Source of the DNA: Bacteroidota bacterium
GTDB lineage: Bacteria; Bacteroidota; Bacteroidia; Cytophagales; Spirosomataceae
Direction of reading: 5' to 3'
NCBI GenBank assembly: GCA_020161355.1
Contig: JAIUOF010000002.1
Coordinates: 124,001 to 188,000, forward strand
DNA: 64,000 nucleotides
Shown: positions 1 to 7,835 of the stretch, in pieces
Position numbering within the stretch: the first letter of the stretch is position 1
How the letters are laid out: each line of letters opens with the position of its first letter
Notes under the pieces: generated by a model
What the model was told of the DNA's origin: nothing
Seen by the model: the letters and a program-made list of their open reading frames with translations, nothing else
Databases searched by the model: none
Position numbers and translations under genes: made by a program

Positions 1-665
1 TAAACCTCCCCTATCAGACTATCAGCATGGTAAACTGACCGGTAAAACGGTTCACTATCACCATATCTATGCCCCATGTCGTCGGTGAATTCCAGATATA
101 ACCAGGATATATCAGGGGCTTGTAATCTGATTGTTTCTGTAGCTTTGGAAGTAACTAATTCGTCAATTTCTTTAATGTATCTTTTATCAGGTCGATGCGG
201 AAAATTCACTGTATCCAGTTCATAACCATCATATGCGAAGTCCATTTTGAGGTGATTGGTTTGGGGCAGGCCTTCCCCCAACAGCTTGGTGCGGTTGTCG
301 AGCCAGGTAGAAAATATACCGAATTTAAGTTTCGGTTTTTGGTCTCTTGCCACTTTGAAAAAAGTAGGATATTTATAATTTGGGGCTTCTATTCCATTTC
401 CCCACACGTTATGTTTATTGGTCCAAACACCCGTGAGCATACTGTTGTAACCCACCGCTGAAATCGTAGGAGATTCAGTGGCACCACCCCGCTCTCCGCC
501 CACGTATGCAGGAGCCATGCTTCCATTTTCAGCAATTTGGCTCAGGTTTTTGGGTTTAAGCTTTTGAATAACATCATAAGGAATCCCATCGACCAGAATT
601 ACGATTGCTTTGGGTTTCTGGGCAAAAACGGTAATACTTAAGAATAAAAATAGTAATTGCTTCAT
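1..665 (-). CDS. Secreted alkaline phosphatase / phosphodiesterase-family protein (3' truncated by window edge)
   Basis: The reverse strand stays open from an ATG at 663-665 to the window edge, giving 221 residues of a longer protein. The N-terminus is a signal peptide ending near FAQ (residue 16). Motifs of the alkaline phosphatase / nucleotide pyrophosphatase superfamily are visible: a first metal-binding Asp in ILVDGIPYD (D26), a Ser/Thr-rich nucleophile region followed by GYNSMLTG, and DDMGHRYGD near the cut end, which supplies Asp and His metal ligands. Family members hydrolyse phosphate mono- or diesters with two zinc ions. Export to the periplasm or surface is inferred. The substrate cannot be told. 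The C-terminal metal ligands lie outside the window. Confidence 0.85.
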   Translation of the reverse strand, partial: MKQLLFLFLSITVFAQKPKAIVILVDGIPYDVIQKLKPKNLSQIAENGSMAPAYVGGERGGATESPTISAVGYNSMLTGVWTNKHNVWGNGIEAPNYKYPTFFKVARDQKPKLKFGIFSTWLDNRTKLLGEGLPQTNHLKMDFAYDGYELDTVNFPHRPDKRYIKEIDELVTSKATETIRLQAPDISWLYLEFTDDMGHRYGDSEPFYRSVYHADSLIGEV

Positions 666-753
666 TGACTTTTTTCCCAAAACTAATACACCAAATTAAC
701 TTCCTGTGTATTGATACCTGAAATTTAACAATTAATAAACACAAGCCTACGTT

Positions 754-1137
754 TCATTCTCCTCTTCTTAATTTTGAAAACTCGTCTGTTCCGCCTACGT
801 AAGTTTCTGAAAGAATAGTTTGGTTTTGAAACCGTAATGGTAAATGCTCGGTAATCTGTACGGCCAGCTTGGTTTCGGTTGGTAAAACCGCATGCGAGGC
901 CGTAATCTGGTGCCAGTTTCCGGTATCAAGATGCGTTTTTACGTCAGCTCTACTTATCACCTTATTGCGGGTCTCGGATAAACCCTTATCAAATATTTGG
1001 GTCACTGACAATACATATTGTTTATTCTCCCCCGAAAACCGTGTAGAGATAACCTCAATGGTACGCATCAATCGCGGCTTGCTCTCATAGGGAGATTCCG
1101 AATTTGATTTACGCATAAAATTGGAGCCGGTATTCAT
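754..1137 (-). CDS. Hypothetical protein (127 aa)
   Basis: An ATG-initiated frame of 127 codons on the reverse strand. There is no signal peptide, membrane segment or recognised motif. The protein is rich in polar and charged residues with alternating hydrophobic stretches (for example RTIEVISTRF and KLAVQITEHLPL), which would fit a small beta-rich soluble domain. It lies 88 bp upstream of the phosphatase-family gene on the same strand and is divergent from the WYL regulator. An A/T-rich leader (1138-1200) precedes it. I do not recognise the family. It is called a gene because it fills the gap between well-supported neighbours and has no comparable competitor on the other strand. Confidence 0.6.
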   Translation of the reverse strand: MNTGSNFMRKSNSESPYESKPRLMRTIEVISTRFSGENKQYVLSVTQIFDKGLSETRNKVISRADVKTHLDTGNWHQITASHAVLPTETKLAVQITEHLPLRFQNQTILSETYVGGTDEFSKLRRGE

Positions 1138-1339
1138 TTTTTTGTTTTTTTAAAACAATATTTCAAAAGTAATTGCTACTAAAAATTTATATAGCCAAGA
1201 AAATTAGAATTAGGAAAAATTAGCCTTTAAATAGATTTGAGAAAATTTGAAGCTAATTGATAATTTCACAAATTCTAAGGACATATTCTTTTGGTTCAGG
1301 ATCTTCTTAAGAAGTCGCATCTCGTTTAAGTTTTTTTCT

Positions 1340-1347
1340 TATTTTTG
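1340..1347 (+). promoter_or_regulatory. Bacteroidota -7 element (TAnnTTTG) before the WYL regulator
   Basis: TATTTTTG matches the Bacteroidota primary-sigma consensus TAnnTTTG and ends 21 bases before the ATG at 1369. No clear TTTG -33 box is seen at the expected spacing. Exact matches occur by chance in AT-rich DNA, so the position relative to the start is the main support. Confidence 0.5.
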
Positions 1348-1368
1348 AAAACATAAAACACAATTTGA

Positions 1369-2244
1369 ATGAACGACGCGAGTCCCAACTTATTGAAGAT
1401 GATCGAAATCCTCTCAATAAAAGCCACCTCACTACAGGATCTGCATAAGATACTGGGCAAAAGTGTAAAACAAATCAAACGAAACCTGGACAAACTCAAG
1501 GAACAGGGATATTCAGTAGAACAAGACTTCCAGAACCGGTATTTTATCTTCGGTGCCGATAACCTCCGCAACCGACTCTTTGACGAAACGGAGCAGGCCT
1601 TTTTACACAGTCTGGTGTCACTCCATGCCCCTGAGCATGCATTGGCAGCTGCCATATTGCTTAAGCTTAAACCTGAACCTATCCATATCCCGGTGGTGCC
1701 ACAGATTAAGTCAGGACTCATGACCCGAAACTTTGAGTTGATTTCAGAGGCACTGAAGCACAACAAACGGGTACTCCTGAAGAGATATTTGTCTATATCA
1801 GGTGTGGTTAGTGTTAAGGACCGCATACTGGAGCCGCTGTATTTTGAAGACCATCACCGCCAGATGAAAGCCTGGGAGATTAGCAGCCGGATGCCCAAGT
1901 CATTTAAACTCGACCGCATGGAGCAGGTGGAGATTTTAGATGAATCCTGTAAAAACCGGCAACTTAAGCCCATGTTTACCGATGCCTTTAGCTTTTCGTC
2001 GGTAAAGCCCCGCATGGTAAAATTACAGCTGAGTATCAGGGCAAGGGAGCTGCTATCGGAAGACCACCCGGAGGCAATCCCCTATATTATCCAGAAAGAG
2101 GGCAAATGGTATTTTCATGGGCCTGTCAGTCATCCCATGGGTATTGGGAGATTTATTCTGGGCTTGCCGGGAGAAATCGTAATTATATATGGCCCTGAGC
2201 TCCTGGGGTATCTTAGGGTGATGAAGGAGAAGTATAGTTTTTGA
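1369..2244 (+). CDS. WYL-domain transcriptional regulator
   Basis: The 291-residue protein begins with a winged-helix DNA-binding region (about residues 8-60; LQDLHKILGKSVKQIKRNLDKL looks like the helix-turn-helix). A WYL core follows around residues 120-190 (LLKRYLS, ILEPLYF, SSRMPKSFKLDRMEQVEIL). The C-terminal 80 residues resemble the WCX extension (VKLQLSIRARELL, FILGLPGEIVIIYGPELLGYLR). WYL proteins of this length are one-component regulators whose WYL domain senses a ligand, often nucleic acid. The gene stands alone with its own promoter candidate, and no obvious target operon adjoins it. It converges on the kelch gene. Confidence 0.85.
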   Translation: MNDASPNLLKMIEILSIKATSLQDLHKILGKSVKQIKRNLDKLKEQGYSVEQDFQNRYFIFGADNLRNRLFDETEQAFLHSLVSLHAPEHALAAAILLKLKPEPIHIPVVPQIKSGLMTRNFELISEALKHNKRVLLKRYLSISGVVSVKDRILEPLYFEDHHRQMKAWEISSRMPKSFKLDRMEQVEILDESCKNRQLKPMFTDAFSFSSVKPRMVKLQLSIRARELLSEDHPEAIPYIIQKEGKWYFHGPVSHPMGIGRFILGLPGEIVIIYGPELLGYLRVMKEKYSF

Positions 2245-2318
2245 GGGGGATGTTAATTTTTGAAACCAATTCAAATTGTAATAAAAATGCAAATTGAACT
2301 CCATAAACCATTTAATTA

Positions 2319-2338
2319 AAAAGCATTTTTCTGCTTTT
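2319..2338. terminator. Weak bidirectional hairpin between convergent genes
   Basis: AAAAGCA and TGCTTTT form a 7-bp stem around a T-rich loop, with A/T tails on both sides, between the stop of the WYL gene (2244) and the stop of the kelch gene (2370). The position fits a shared terminator. The stem is AT-rich and weak. Confidence 0.4.
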
Positions 2339-2369
2339 ATAATTAAAATTCACCCACCTTAATACCAAA

Positions 2370-3929
2370 TCAATCTTTTTTGTATTTATAAATAATTTTT
2401 TGCTCTTGTATATCAACGTCCTGTGGAGTACCTGTATCAGGATCAAAGTAATACCCTGAAGAATCATACCAGCTGCCACTTTGAAGTAATATTTTTGTAC
2501 CAGACCACGCCAATGCCGGTTTCTTTTTATATTCGGGCAGTGTGTTTAAGATAGACCACGTGTTGGTAGTTGGATTGTACTTTTTTACTACATTGGTTCC
2601 ATTTGAGGTTGAATTTTTCCCACCTAATACCACCATTTCAGTACCTGTCCAAATTGCATTTTGTCCATAGAATGCCCCAAATCCATATGCTGCTCCGGGT
2701 GCTGTGGCTGCACTTAACCATGTATCGGTACTTGGGTTATATTTCAAACACAAATTGGTTGGAAAGCTCCCATTGGGTTGTGAAGCACCTCCAAAAACTA
2801 TCATCTCAGTACCTGTCCATACAGCTACATGGTCAAATGTCATTGGCCCAAATCCTGAATCTGCAATGAGTGTCCAGGTATTGGCTACCGGGTCATAAGC
2901 AGCACCGTCTCTAAAGTTTTGGGTACCATTTGTACCACCATAGACTATCATTAGGCTACCTGTCCAAACCGCAGTATGCCCATATCTGGGAGAAAGTGGA
3001 CATGCAGGCAGACTTGCCCAAGTGTTAGTAGCTCTAGTAAATACAGCTCCATCACCAAGTGCGGTACCACTGGCATCACTTCCGCCCCAAATTATCATTT
3101 TGAAGGGTGCTAACCCATTGGTTAAAACTGCAGTATGCCTATATCTTGCACTGATGGGTGCTGCCGGCATACTTATCCAATCAGACGTTGGATACAAAAC
3201 ATCATATAATCCCCCCGTGGCAGTTAATACTGGCACCGCTCCGGCTGATATCATTGAAGTGACACCACCCCAAATCAACATGTATCCATCGTTTTGGTCA
3301 AGCACCGTGGTATTACCCCATCGTCCTTCCGGAGCGTTTGTGGTATTCATTGCGGTCCATGTATTGGTGGTCGGATTATAATATGCACCTGTTTGGTCAT
3401 ATGAAGCATAAGAATTGTCTTTACCCGACCAGACAAAAAAATTCCCCGCATAAAACACCGATGATGGTTCTTCAATACTAGCGTCATAGGGATAGTTAGG
3501 TAATGAAATCCAAGTGCCATAACCTCTTCCAATAGAGGTATAAAAAAAGTTGGAATGATATTGGTATCCGTAATAAGTATAGCCTGGCATGTCGAGCTTT
3601 TGGTCTCTTTCTATAATGGCTCCTTGTGGCACAGAGCTAATATTTTCGCTCACAAGACGGTTCCAATCAGTACCATCCCAGAGATACAGCCCCGGCTTAA
3701 ATACCGAATTGTCTGCAATATTGTAAACTATACTTCCGGCAGCTAACTCAGTAAAAGGACTCATTGAAGTTATAGATTCTAAACTTACCTGACCAATACT
3801 AATTCCTTTGCTCCCATTACCTAATTGAATTGCACCTTTACCAGAATTGGGTTCCAATACTATTGACTGACCACAAACATAAAACCCAAATAATATATGT
3901 AAACCAATAATAAGAAGTGTTTTTTTCAT
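2370..3929 (-). CDS. Secreted kelch-repeat protein
   Basis: About 519 residues if translation starts at the MKKTLL methionine (ATG at 3927-3929) rather than three codons upstream, because MKKTLL opens a clean signal peptide ending near VCGQ. After a short N-terminal domain containing a YLWDGTDWNRL stretch, often seen in Bacteroidota surface proteins, the rest is at least six kelch-type repeats. Each repeat pairs a hydrophobic-GG strand (MLIWGG, MIIWGG, MIVYGG, MIVFGG, MVVLGG) with a NTW turn about 20 residues before the next. This predicts a single beta-propeller. There is no type IX C-terminal domain. The role is probably surface or periplasmic binding. No enzyme motif is seen. Confidence 0.85.
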   Translation of the reverse strand: MKKTLLIIGLHILFGFYVCGQSIVLEPNSGKGAIQLGNGSKGISIGQVSLESITSMSPFTELAAGSIVYNIADNSVFKPGLYLWDGTDWNRLVSENISSVPQGAIIERDQKLDMPGYTYYGYQYHSNFFYTSIGRGYGTWISLPNYPYDASIEEPSSVFYAGNFFVWSGKDNSYASYDQTGAYYNPTTNTWTAMNTTNAPEGRWGNTTVLDQNDGYMLIWGGVTSMISAGAVPVLTATGGLYDVLYPTSDWISMPAAPISARYRHTAVLTNGLAPFKMIIWGGSDASGTALGDGAVFTRATNTWASLPACPLSPRYGHTAVWTGSLMIVYGGTNGTQNFRDGAAYDPVANTWTLIADSGFGPMTFDHVAVWTGTEMIVFGGASQPNGSFPTNLCLKYNPSTDTWLSAATAPGAAYGFGAFYGQNAIWTGTEMVVLGGKNSTSNGTNVVKKYNPTTNTWSILNTLPEYKKKPALAWSGTKILLQSGSWYDSSGYYFDPDTGTPQDVDIQEQKIIYKYKKD

Positions 3930-4064
3930 ACCAATCATCAGGTTATTTATTTAGAAACAAAATTATTAAATCTAATCTGATAAATTTAAGAGAAACCATT
4001 GCCGTAAAATAAAATTCTATACTGACAGTTTTACCCTATTTAATAACAGAAAATTGAAACCTGA

Positions 4065-4382
4065 ATGGCTTTAACCCACGGCTCCCGCATTAAACAGCCC
4101 AGGGGATCAAATTTCAAATTCTGTATCATGAAATCCAGTGCCCTCACTCTTGACTGCAAATGCCCCTCCTGCGACGTCAAAGTCGGGGAATATGACCTCA
4201 CAGGACCCTCCAACGAAGTCATAGCCGCCGAATATGAAGTCAAATTCGGCGAATTTAACATCAAATGACCCTCCTGCGAGATCAAATTCGACGATTTTGA
4301 TGTCAAATTACCCCCCTACGAGATCAAATTCGACGATATTGAAGTCAAATTCGGCGAATTTAACGTCAAATTACCCCCCTAA
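4065..4382 (+). pseudogene. Heptad-repeat reading frame interrupted by one TGA
   Basis: An ATG frame at 4065 runs to TGA at 4266-4268 and would continue in the same frame to TAA at 4380-4382. The intact frame would be 105 residues. From about residue 32 it consists of seven-residue repeats with the pattern V/I-K-F/L-x-x-F/Y-D/E/N (VKFGEFN, IKFDDFD, VKLPPYE), alternating hydrophobic and polar residues as in short beta strands. The TGA falls where the sister units have TTA (Leu), so one base change explains it. No family is recognised and expression is unknown. It could be repeat DNA that happens to be open rather than a decayed gene. Confidence 0.4.
4155..4382 (+). repeat. 21-bp degenerate tandem repeat array
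   Basis: About eleven consecutive units with exact 21-bp spacing. Each unit carries a core such as GTCAAATTCGGCGAATTTAA or a related CCCCCCTACGA variant. Two unit types alternate irregularly: one with an inverted AATTCGxCGAATT-like centre, and one with a C-rich centre (ACCCCCCTACGA or ACCCTCCTGCGA). The 21-bp period is seven codons, so every reading frame becomes a heptad repeat. Units differ by several substitutions but never by length, which suggests the array is old and was once under frame constraint. Confidence 0.8.
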
Positions 4383-4556
4383 CTGATTTTTTACTCCTTT
4401 ACAATTTCAAGTTAAGCTATTATTTTTCAAGCTATTAACGATAAAAATAAGGAAATTTGGGTACTATTGGCCATTTTTTAAAATCTGTCTAAAATATGGC
4501 GTGATACTAATCTGTCGTTGCCACACCTATATGTAGCGGTCGTCTTTTTTTTGAAA

Positions 4557-4596
4557 GCAAAAAAACAAACCGGGGAGGCGACCCTTCAAAAAAAGG
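4557..4596 (-). repeat. GC-rich T-tract-flanked element, copy 1
   Basis: Read on the reverse strand, a T7 run, the core GAAGGGTCGCCTCCCCGG and a second T7 run follow each other. The same arrangement recurs at 32543-32583 on the plus strand, with 17 of 22 central bases identical and matching T runs on both sides. The GC-rich core stands out from the AT-rich surroundings. Confidence 0.55.
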
Positions 4597-5346
4597 GCGG
4601 TCAGTGCAATGTGTTACGAAAAATTTCAATTTTGCAGTCTTAAATTTAAAATTACTGACATCTAAGAAAAAAATAAGAAAACAATCTTCCTTTAAATCAT
4701 AAAATAGTCCGTTCTAAAAATTTGATTATAGATAAAATAAATACTTATAATAGAATTTGATAATCAAATTTTTAGAGAGGATCATTATTTTATGAATGTT
4801 TTTTTGACTACTTTTTTTCAAAAAAAAGTAGGGCCCCGCCGGCAGGGCGACGCACAGTTTGTAAAAAGGAGTTCTTAATTTTCTTTTAACCAAAATTTGT
4901 GACTTTCTTTCAGCTAAAAGACCTATTGTCACCATTTTGAACTTTATAGTATGATTGTAATTAAAAATTTAAACCTGTTGAAATTTCACTAAACACTGCA
5001 CAGTCATCCAAAGTATTTTCATTTGTTTTATTTAATTTTATAATCATAGCGTTAATCGCTCTCCAAATACTTTTTTTACTTATATCAAATTAAATCTGTG
5101 TGGAAGTTTAAGAAATGCAGGTAAATTGGTCTATTATTATCTAATCCGTAATGAAAGATTTCTTCAAATTCCAAAGAAATTACTTGCTTAATTTGGACAA
5201 AGAAAAGCACTTTTTAGACAAGCTTCTTTATTAAATTATTTGGGACAAAAATGCAGAAATTGTAGATTTCAAATATATTCCTAAAATTATTTAAACTTTC
5301 ATTGTACTTTTTTAACAAACTCACTTTAAGAGATATACCCAAAAAG

Positions 5347-5515
5347 TGGACATCTCGTGTCCAGTGGCTTTTGTAGCTTTGTAATGAATTTAGCGGAAGC
5401 CATTTTCTATTAACCATAAAATATCTAACAGTCAACCTTATTACTGAGACCCTGGACAAAAGTAACTGTGCTACAACACAGTGACATAAAAAGGTAAACA
5501 GCGGCCAAAAGGCCG
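5347..5515. other. Cluster of three hairpins
   Basis: TGGACA/TGTCCA (5347-5363, perfect 6-bp stem, 5-base loop), GTAACTGTG/CACAGTGAC (5462-5485, 8 of 9 pairs) and CGGCC-AAAA-GGCCG (5502-5515) lie within 170 bp. No coding frame explains them. None has a long T run that would make it an ordinary terminator. Confidence 0.35.
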
Positions 5516-5699
5516 GAGGAAGATTTATAGAAGATACAATATGGTTTTGGAAATTGGTTTTTTTGTGCTTTCCCGATAAGATCAAATCAGGCGTACACCA
5601 TACACGCATCAAGTAAAATACATCTGAGGGGCTGCACCGAAAATCTCCCGGTAAGATTCAAAAGAATTTATACTATTAAAAATTATTATTTTAAAGCTT

Positions 5700-6098
5700 A
5701 TGACAAAAGTAAGAATCACTATTCCTACCAATGTGCAGGAGATGATCGACTTAGGCAGGATTGTAAAATCCAAACATGTGGCCGACGGGGCCACCTCACC
5801 ACTAACCGCATTGGTGGATCACCCATGGGCCGAAATGGAAGCCCAGCTAAATGAAAGCCTCGAGCTGCACTTACGTGCCGAAGAGCTCAAAAGACAGATG
5901 GAGCTGACCTACCGCGAGCGGGATGCCAAACTAAAACCCGTAGGCGAAACCCTGAAAGCGAGCCGTGACTTGCTGTTGGGTATTTACAGGTCTAACCCCA
6001 AGAAATTGGGGGAATGGGGCTTCAAGGTATCAGACAGCCCCAGCTCAAAAAGCCAAAAAGGAAGCAAGGCCAAAGCCGCTGCCGACCCGACCGCTTAA
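5700..6098 (+). CDS. Conserved hypothetical protein (132 aa)
   Basis: A well-formed 132-residue frame with the codon usage of its neighbours. The N-terminal third has a short hydrophobic-polar alternation (TKVRITIPTNVQEMIDLG), followed by a long charged helix (about residues 45-90, LRAEELKRQMELTYRERDAKL) and a motif-like stretch DLLLGIYRSNPKKLGEWGF. The C-terminal tail is low complexity, rich in Ser, Lys and Ala. From memory, similar small proteins with an ADGA...SPL...L motif and the phrase NPKxLGxWGF occur widely in Bacteroidota without assigned function. There is no signal peptide or membrane segment. A strong hairpin terminator follows directly, so it is a single-gene unit. Confidence 0.75.
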   Translation: MTKVRITIPTNVQEMIDLGRIVKSKHVADGATSPLTALVDHPWAEMEAQLNESLELHLRAEELKRQMELTYRERDAKLKPVGETLKASRDLLLGIYRSNPKKLGEWGFKVSDSPSSKSQKGSKAKAAADPTA

Positions 6099-6129
6099 TG
6101 AGCCAAAACCATATTGAAAAACCTTTGGG

Positions 6130-6158
6130 CCGCAGCAGAGACGCTGCGGTTTTTGTTT
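6130..6158 (+). terminator. Rho-independent terminator
   Basis: CCGCAGC (6130-6136) pairs with GCTGCGG (6143-6149) around AGAGAC, and is followed by TTTTTGTTTG. It lies 32 bp after the stop of the 132-aa gene and upstream of the hsd operon, separating the two. Confidence 0.85.
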
Positions 6159-6232
6159 GTTAAAAGGCAATAATTTTCACCGCCAAATAATAATATTCTC
6201 ACCCAAAAATCCTCCCTTTCCCATCTTTCTCT

Positions 6233-6240
6233 TATTTTTG
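6233..6240 (+). promoter_or_regulatory. -7 element before hsdM
   Basis: TATTTTTG fits TAnnTTTG and ends 38 bases before the hsdM ATG, just after the upstream terminator. It is the only good candidate for driving the whole hsd operon. The -33 region is C/T rich (CCTCCCTTTC) without a clear TTTG. Confidence 0.5.
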
Positions 6241-6278
6241 TAAAAACAGGGATTAACCACAGGATATAAACCAGCATT

Positions 6279-7835
6279 ATGGCCAAAAAAGAAACCAACG
6301 ACAAACCCATAGAAGTCACCCTCTGGGACGCCGCCAATAAGCTCCGCGGCAGTGTAGAGCCCTCAGAATACAAGCATGTAGTACTCAGTCTGATATTTCT
6401 GAAGTTTGCCAGCGACAAGTTTGAAGCCCACCGCAGCCGCCTCATAGCCGAGGGCAAAGACAAATACCTCGAAATGCCCGAGTTCTATAACATGGCCAAT
6501 GTGTTTTTCTTAGACGAAAGCAGCCGCTGGAACCAGCTCATCAAAAAAGCCAAACAGCCCGACATAGCCCTGCTGATAGATACCGCCCTGCATACCATTG
6601 AGAAAAACAACAAGGCTCTGCGTGGTGCCTTGCCTGATAACTATTTCTCGCGGCTGGGTCTTGATGCCGGCAAACTGGCCTCGCTGCTCGACACCATCAA
6701 TGACATAGACACCACCAAAGACCCGCAAAACGACCTCGTGGGCCGGGTGTATGAATATTTTCTGAGCAAGTTTGCACTGGCCGAGGGCAAGGGCAAAGGC
6801 GAGTTTTACACACCCAAGAGCATTGTAAACCTCATTGCCGAGATGATAGAGCCGTACCGGGGCATCATTTATGACCCTGCCTGTGGCTCGGGTGGAATGT
6901 TTGTGCAGAGTATCAAGTTTATAGAAGCCCACCACGGCAACAAGCAGGAAGTGAGCATCTATGGACAGGAATACACCAACACCACCTACAAACTTGCTAA
7001 AATGAACCTGGCCATGAGAGGCATAGCTGCCAACCTGGGTGAAAAAGCCGCCGATACTTTTCTCGACGACCAGCACAAAGACCTCAAGGCCGACTTTATC
7101 ATGGCCAACCCTCCTTTTAACCAGAAAGATTGGCGGGCTGACAACGAGCTCACCGACGACCCACGCTGGAGAGGCTATGATGTGCCACCAAAAAGCAACG
7201 CCAACTATGGTTGGATATTGAATATGGTGAGCAAACTCTCTGAAAACGGTGTGGCAGGTTTTATATTGGCCAATGGTGCATTGAGTGGTGGTGGTGAAGA
7301 ATACAAAATACGCAGAAAACTGATAGAGAATGATTTGGTGGAAGCGATATTGGTATTGCCACAAAATATGTTTTATACTACGGGAATAAGTGTCACGCTT
7401 TGGATTCTGAATAAAAATAAAAAAGCCCAAATAAAAAATATTGGGAATGAAAGCCGTCATTTTCGCGATAGGCAAAAAGAAATTCTGTTTTTGGATTTAC
7501 GACAAAAAGGGATTCCTTTTGAGAAAAAGTTTATTCAATTTTCTGAGGAAGAAATAATTGAAATAACCTCCACTTATCACCAATGGCAGCAGGAGCTAAT
7601 AAATAATATACCAGAATTCTGCTACACGGCTTCGCTTGATGAAATTGTAAAAAAAGATTTTTCACTGGTTCCGAGCAAGTATATTGAATTTGTCAATAGA
7701 GATGAGAATATAGCTTTTTATGAAAAAATGCAAATCTTACAAAGTGAATTTACTGAACTTCTCAAGGCCGAGAATCAAAGCAAATTTGAGCTCCTAAATG
7801 TCTTTAAAGAACTTGGTTATGAAATCAAACTATAA
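6279..7835 (+). CDS. hsdM: Type I restriction-modification system DNA methyltransferase (M) subunit
   Basis: The 518-residue protein has the HsdM layout: an N-terminal helical domain (residues 10-150, beginning with TLWDAANKLRGS), the sequence GKGEFYTPKSIVNLI (172-186) that opens the catalytic domain, the AdoMet motif I DPACGSGGMF (199-208) and the N6-adenine catalytic motif NPPF (277-280). It methylates adenine in the target chosen by HsdS. The last 38 bp overlap the longest hsdS frame. The first two thirds are clearly richer in G/C than the last third (from about 7370), which is AT-rich like hsdS. This suggests that the 3' part was exchanged together with the specificity gene. Confidence 0.96.
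   Translation: MAKKETNDKPIEVTLWDAANKLRGSVEPSEYKHVVLSLIFLKFASDKFEAHRSRLIAEGKDKYLEMPEFYNMANVFFLDESSRWNQLIKKAKQPDIALLIDTALHTIEKNNKALRGALPDNYFSRLGLDAGKLASLLDTINDIDTTKDPQNDLVGRVYEYFLSKFALAEGKGKGEFYTPKSIVNLIAEMIEPYRGIIYDPACGSGGMFVQSIKFIEAHHGNKQEVSIYGQEYTNTTYKLAKMNLAMRGIAANLGEKAADTFLDDQHKDLKADFIMANPPFNQKDWRADNELTDDPRWRGYDVPPKSNANYGWILNMVSKLSENGVAGFILANGALSGGGEEYKIRRKLIENDLVEAILVLPQNMFYTTGISVTLWILNKNKKAQIKNIGNESRHFRDRQKEILFLDLRQKGIPFEKKFIQFSEEEIIEITSTYHQWQQELINNIPEFCYTASLDEIVKKDFSLVPSKYIEFVNRDENIAFYEKMQILQSEFTELLKAENQSKFELLNVFKELGYEIKL

Larger units (their letters stand above)
4383..5699. other. Gene-poor intergenic region
   Basis: No convincing coding sequence is found in these 1.3 kb. The open frames here lack start context, known motifs and compositional bias. 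The region holds a GC-rich element flanked by A runs (4557-4596), a second GC-rich patch near 4832-4856, and three hairpins between 5347 and 5515. It may be decayed mobile DNA or contain an unrecognised structured RNA. Confidence 0.6.

Noticed and set aside
4040..4306. Reverse-strand frame of 88 codons through the 21-bp array
   Set aside because: It begins at a non-ATG codon directly after a stop, and further units upstream in that frame contain TAA. The plus-strand frame explains the array with a single stop.
4155..4382. CRISPR array
   Set aside because: Units are directly adjacent without unique spacers, 21 bp long and diverged. No cas gene is present.
5214..5612. Reverse-strand frame of 132 codons in the gene-poor region
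   Set aside because: The translation has no motif, odd Cys/Trp content and no start context, and the stretch contains the hairpin cluster.
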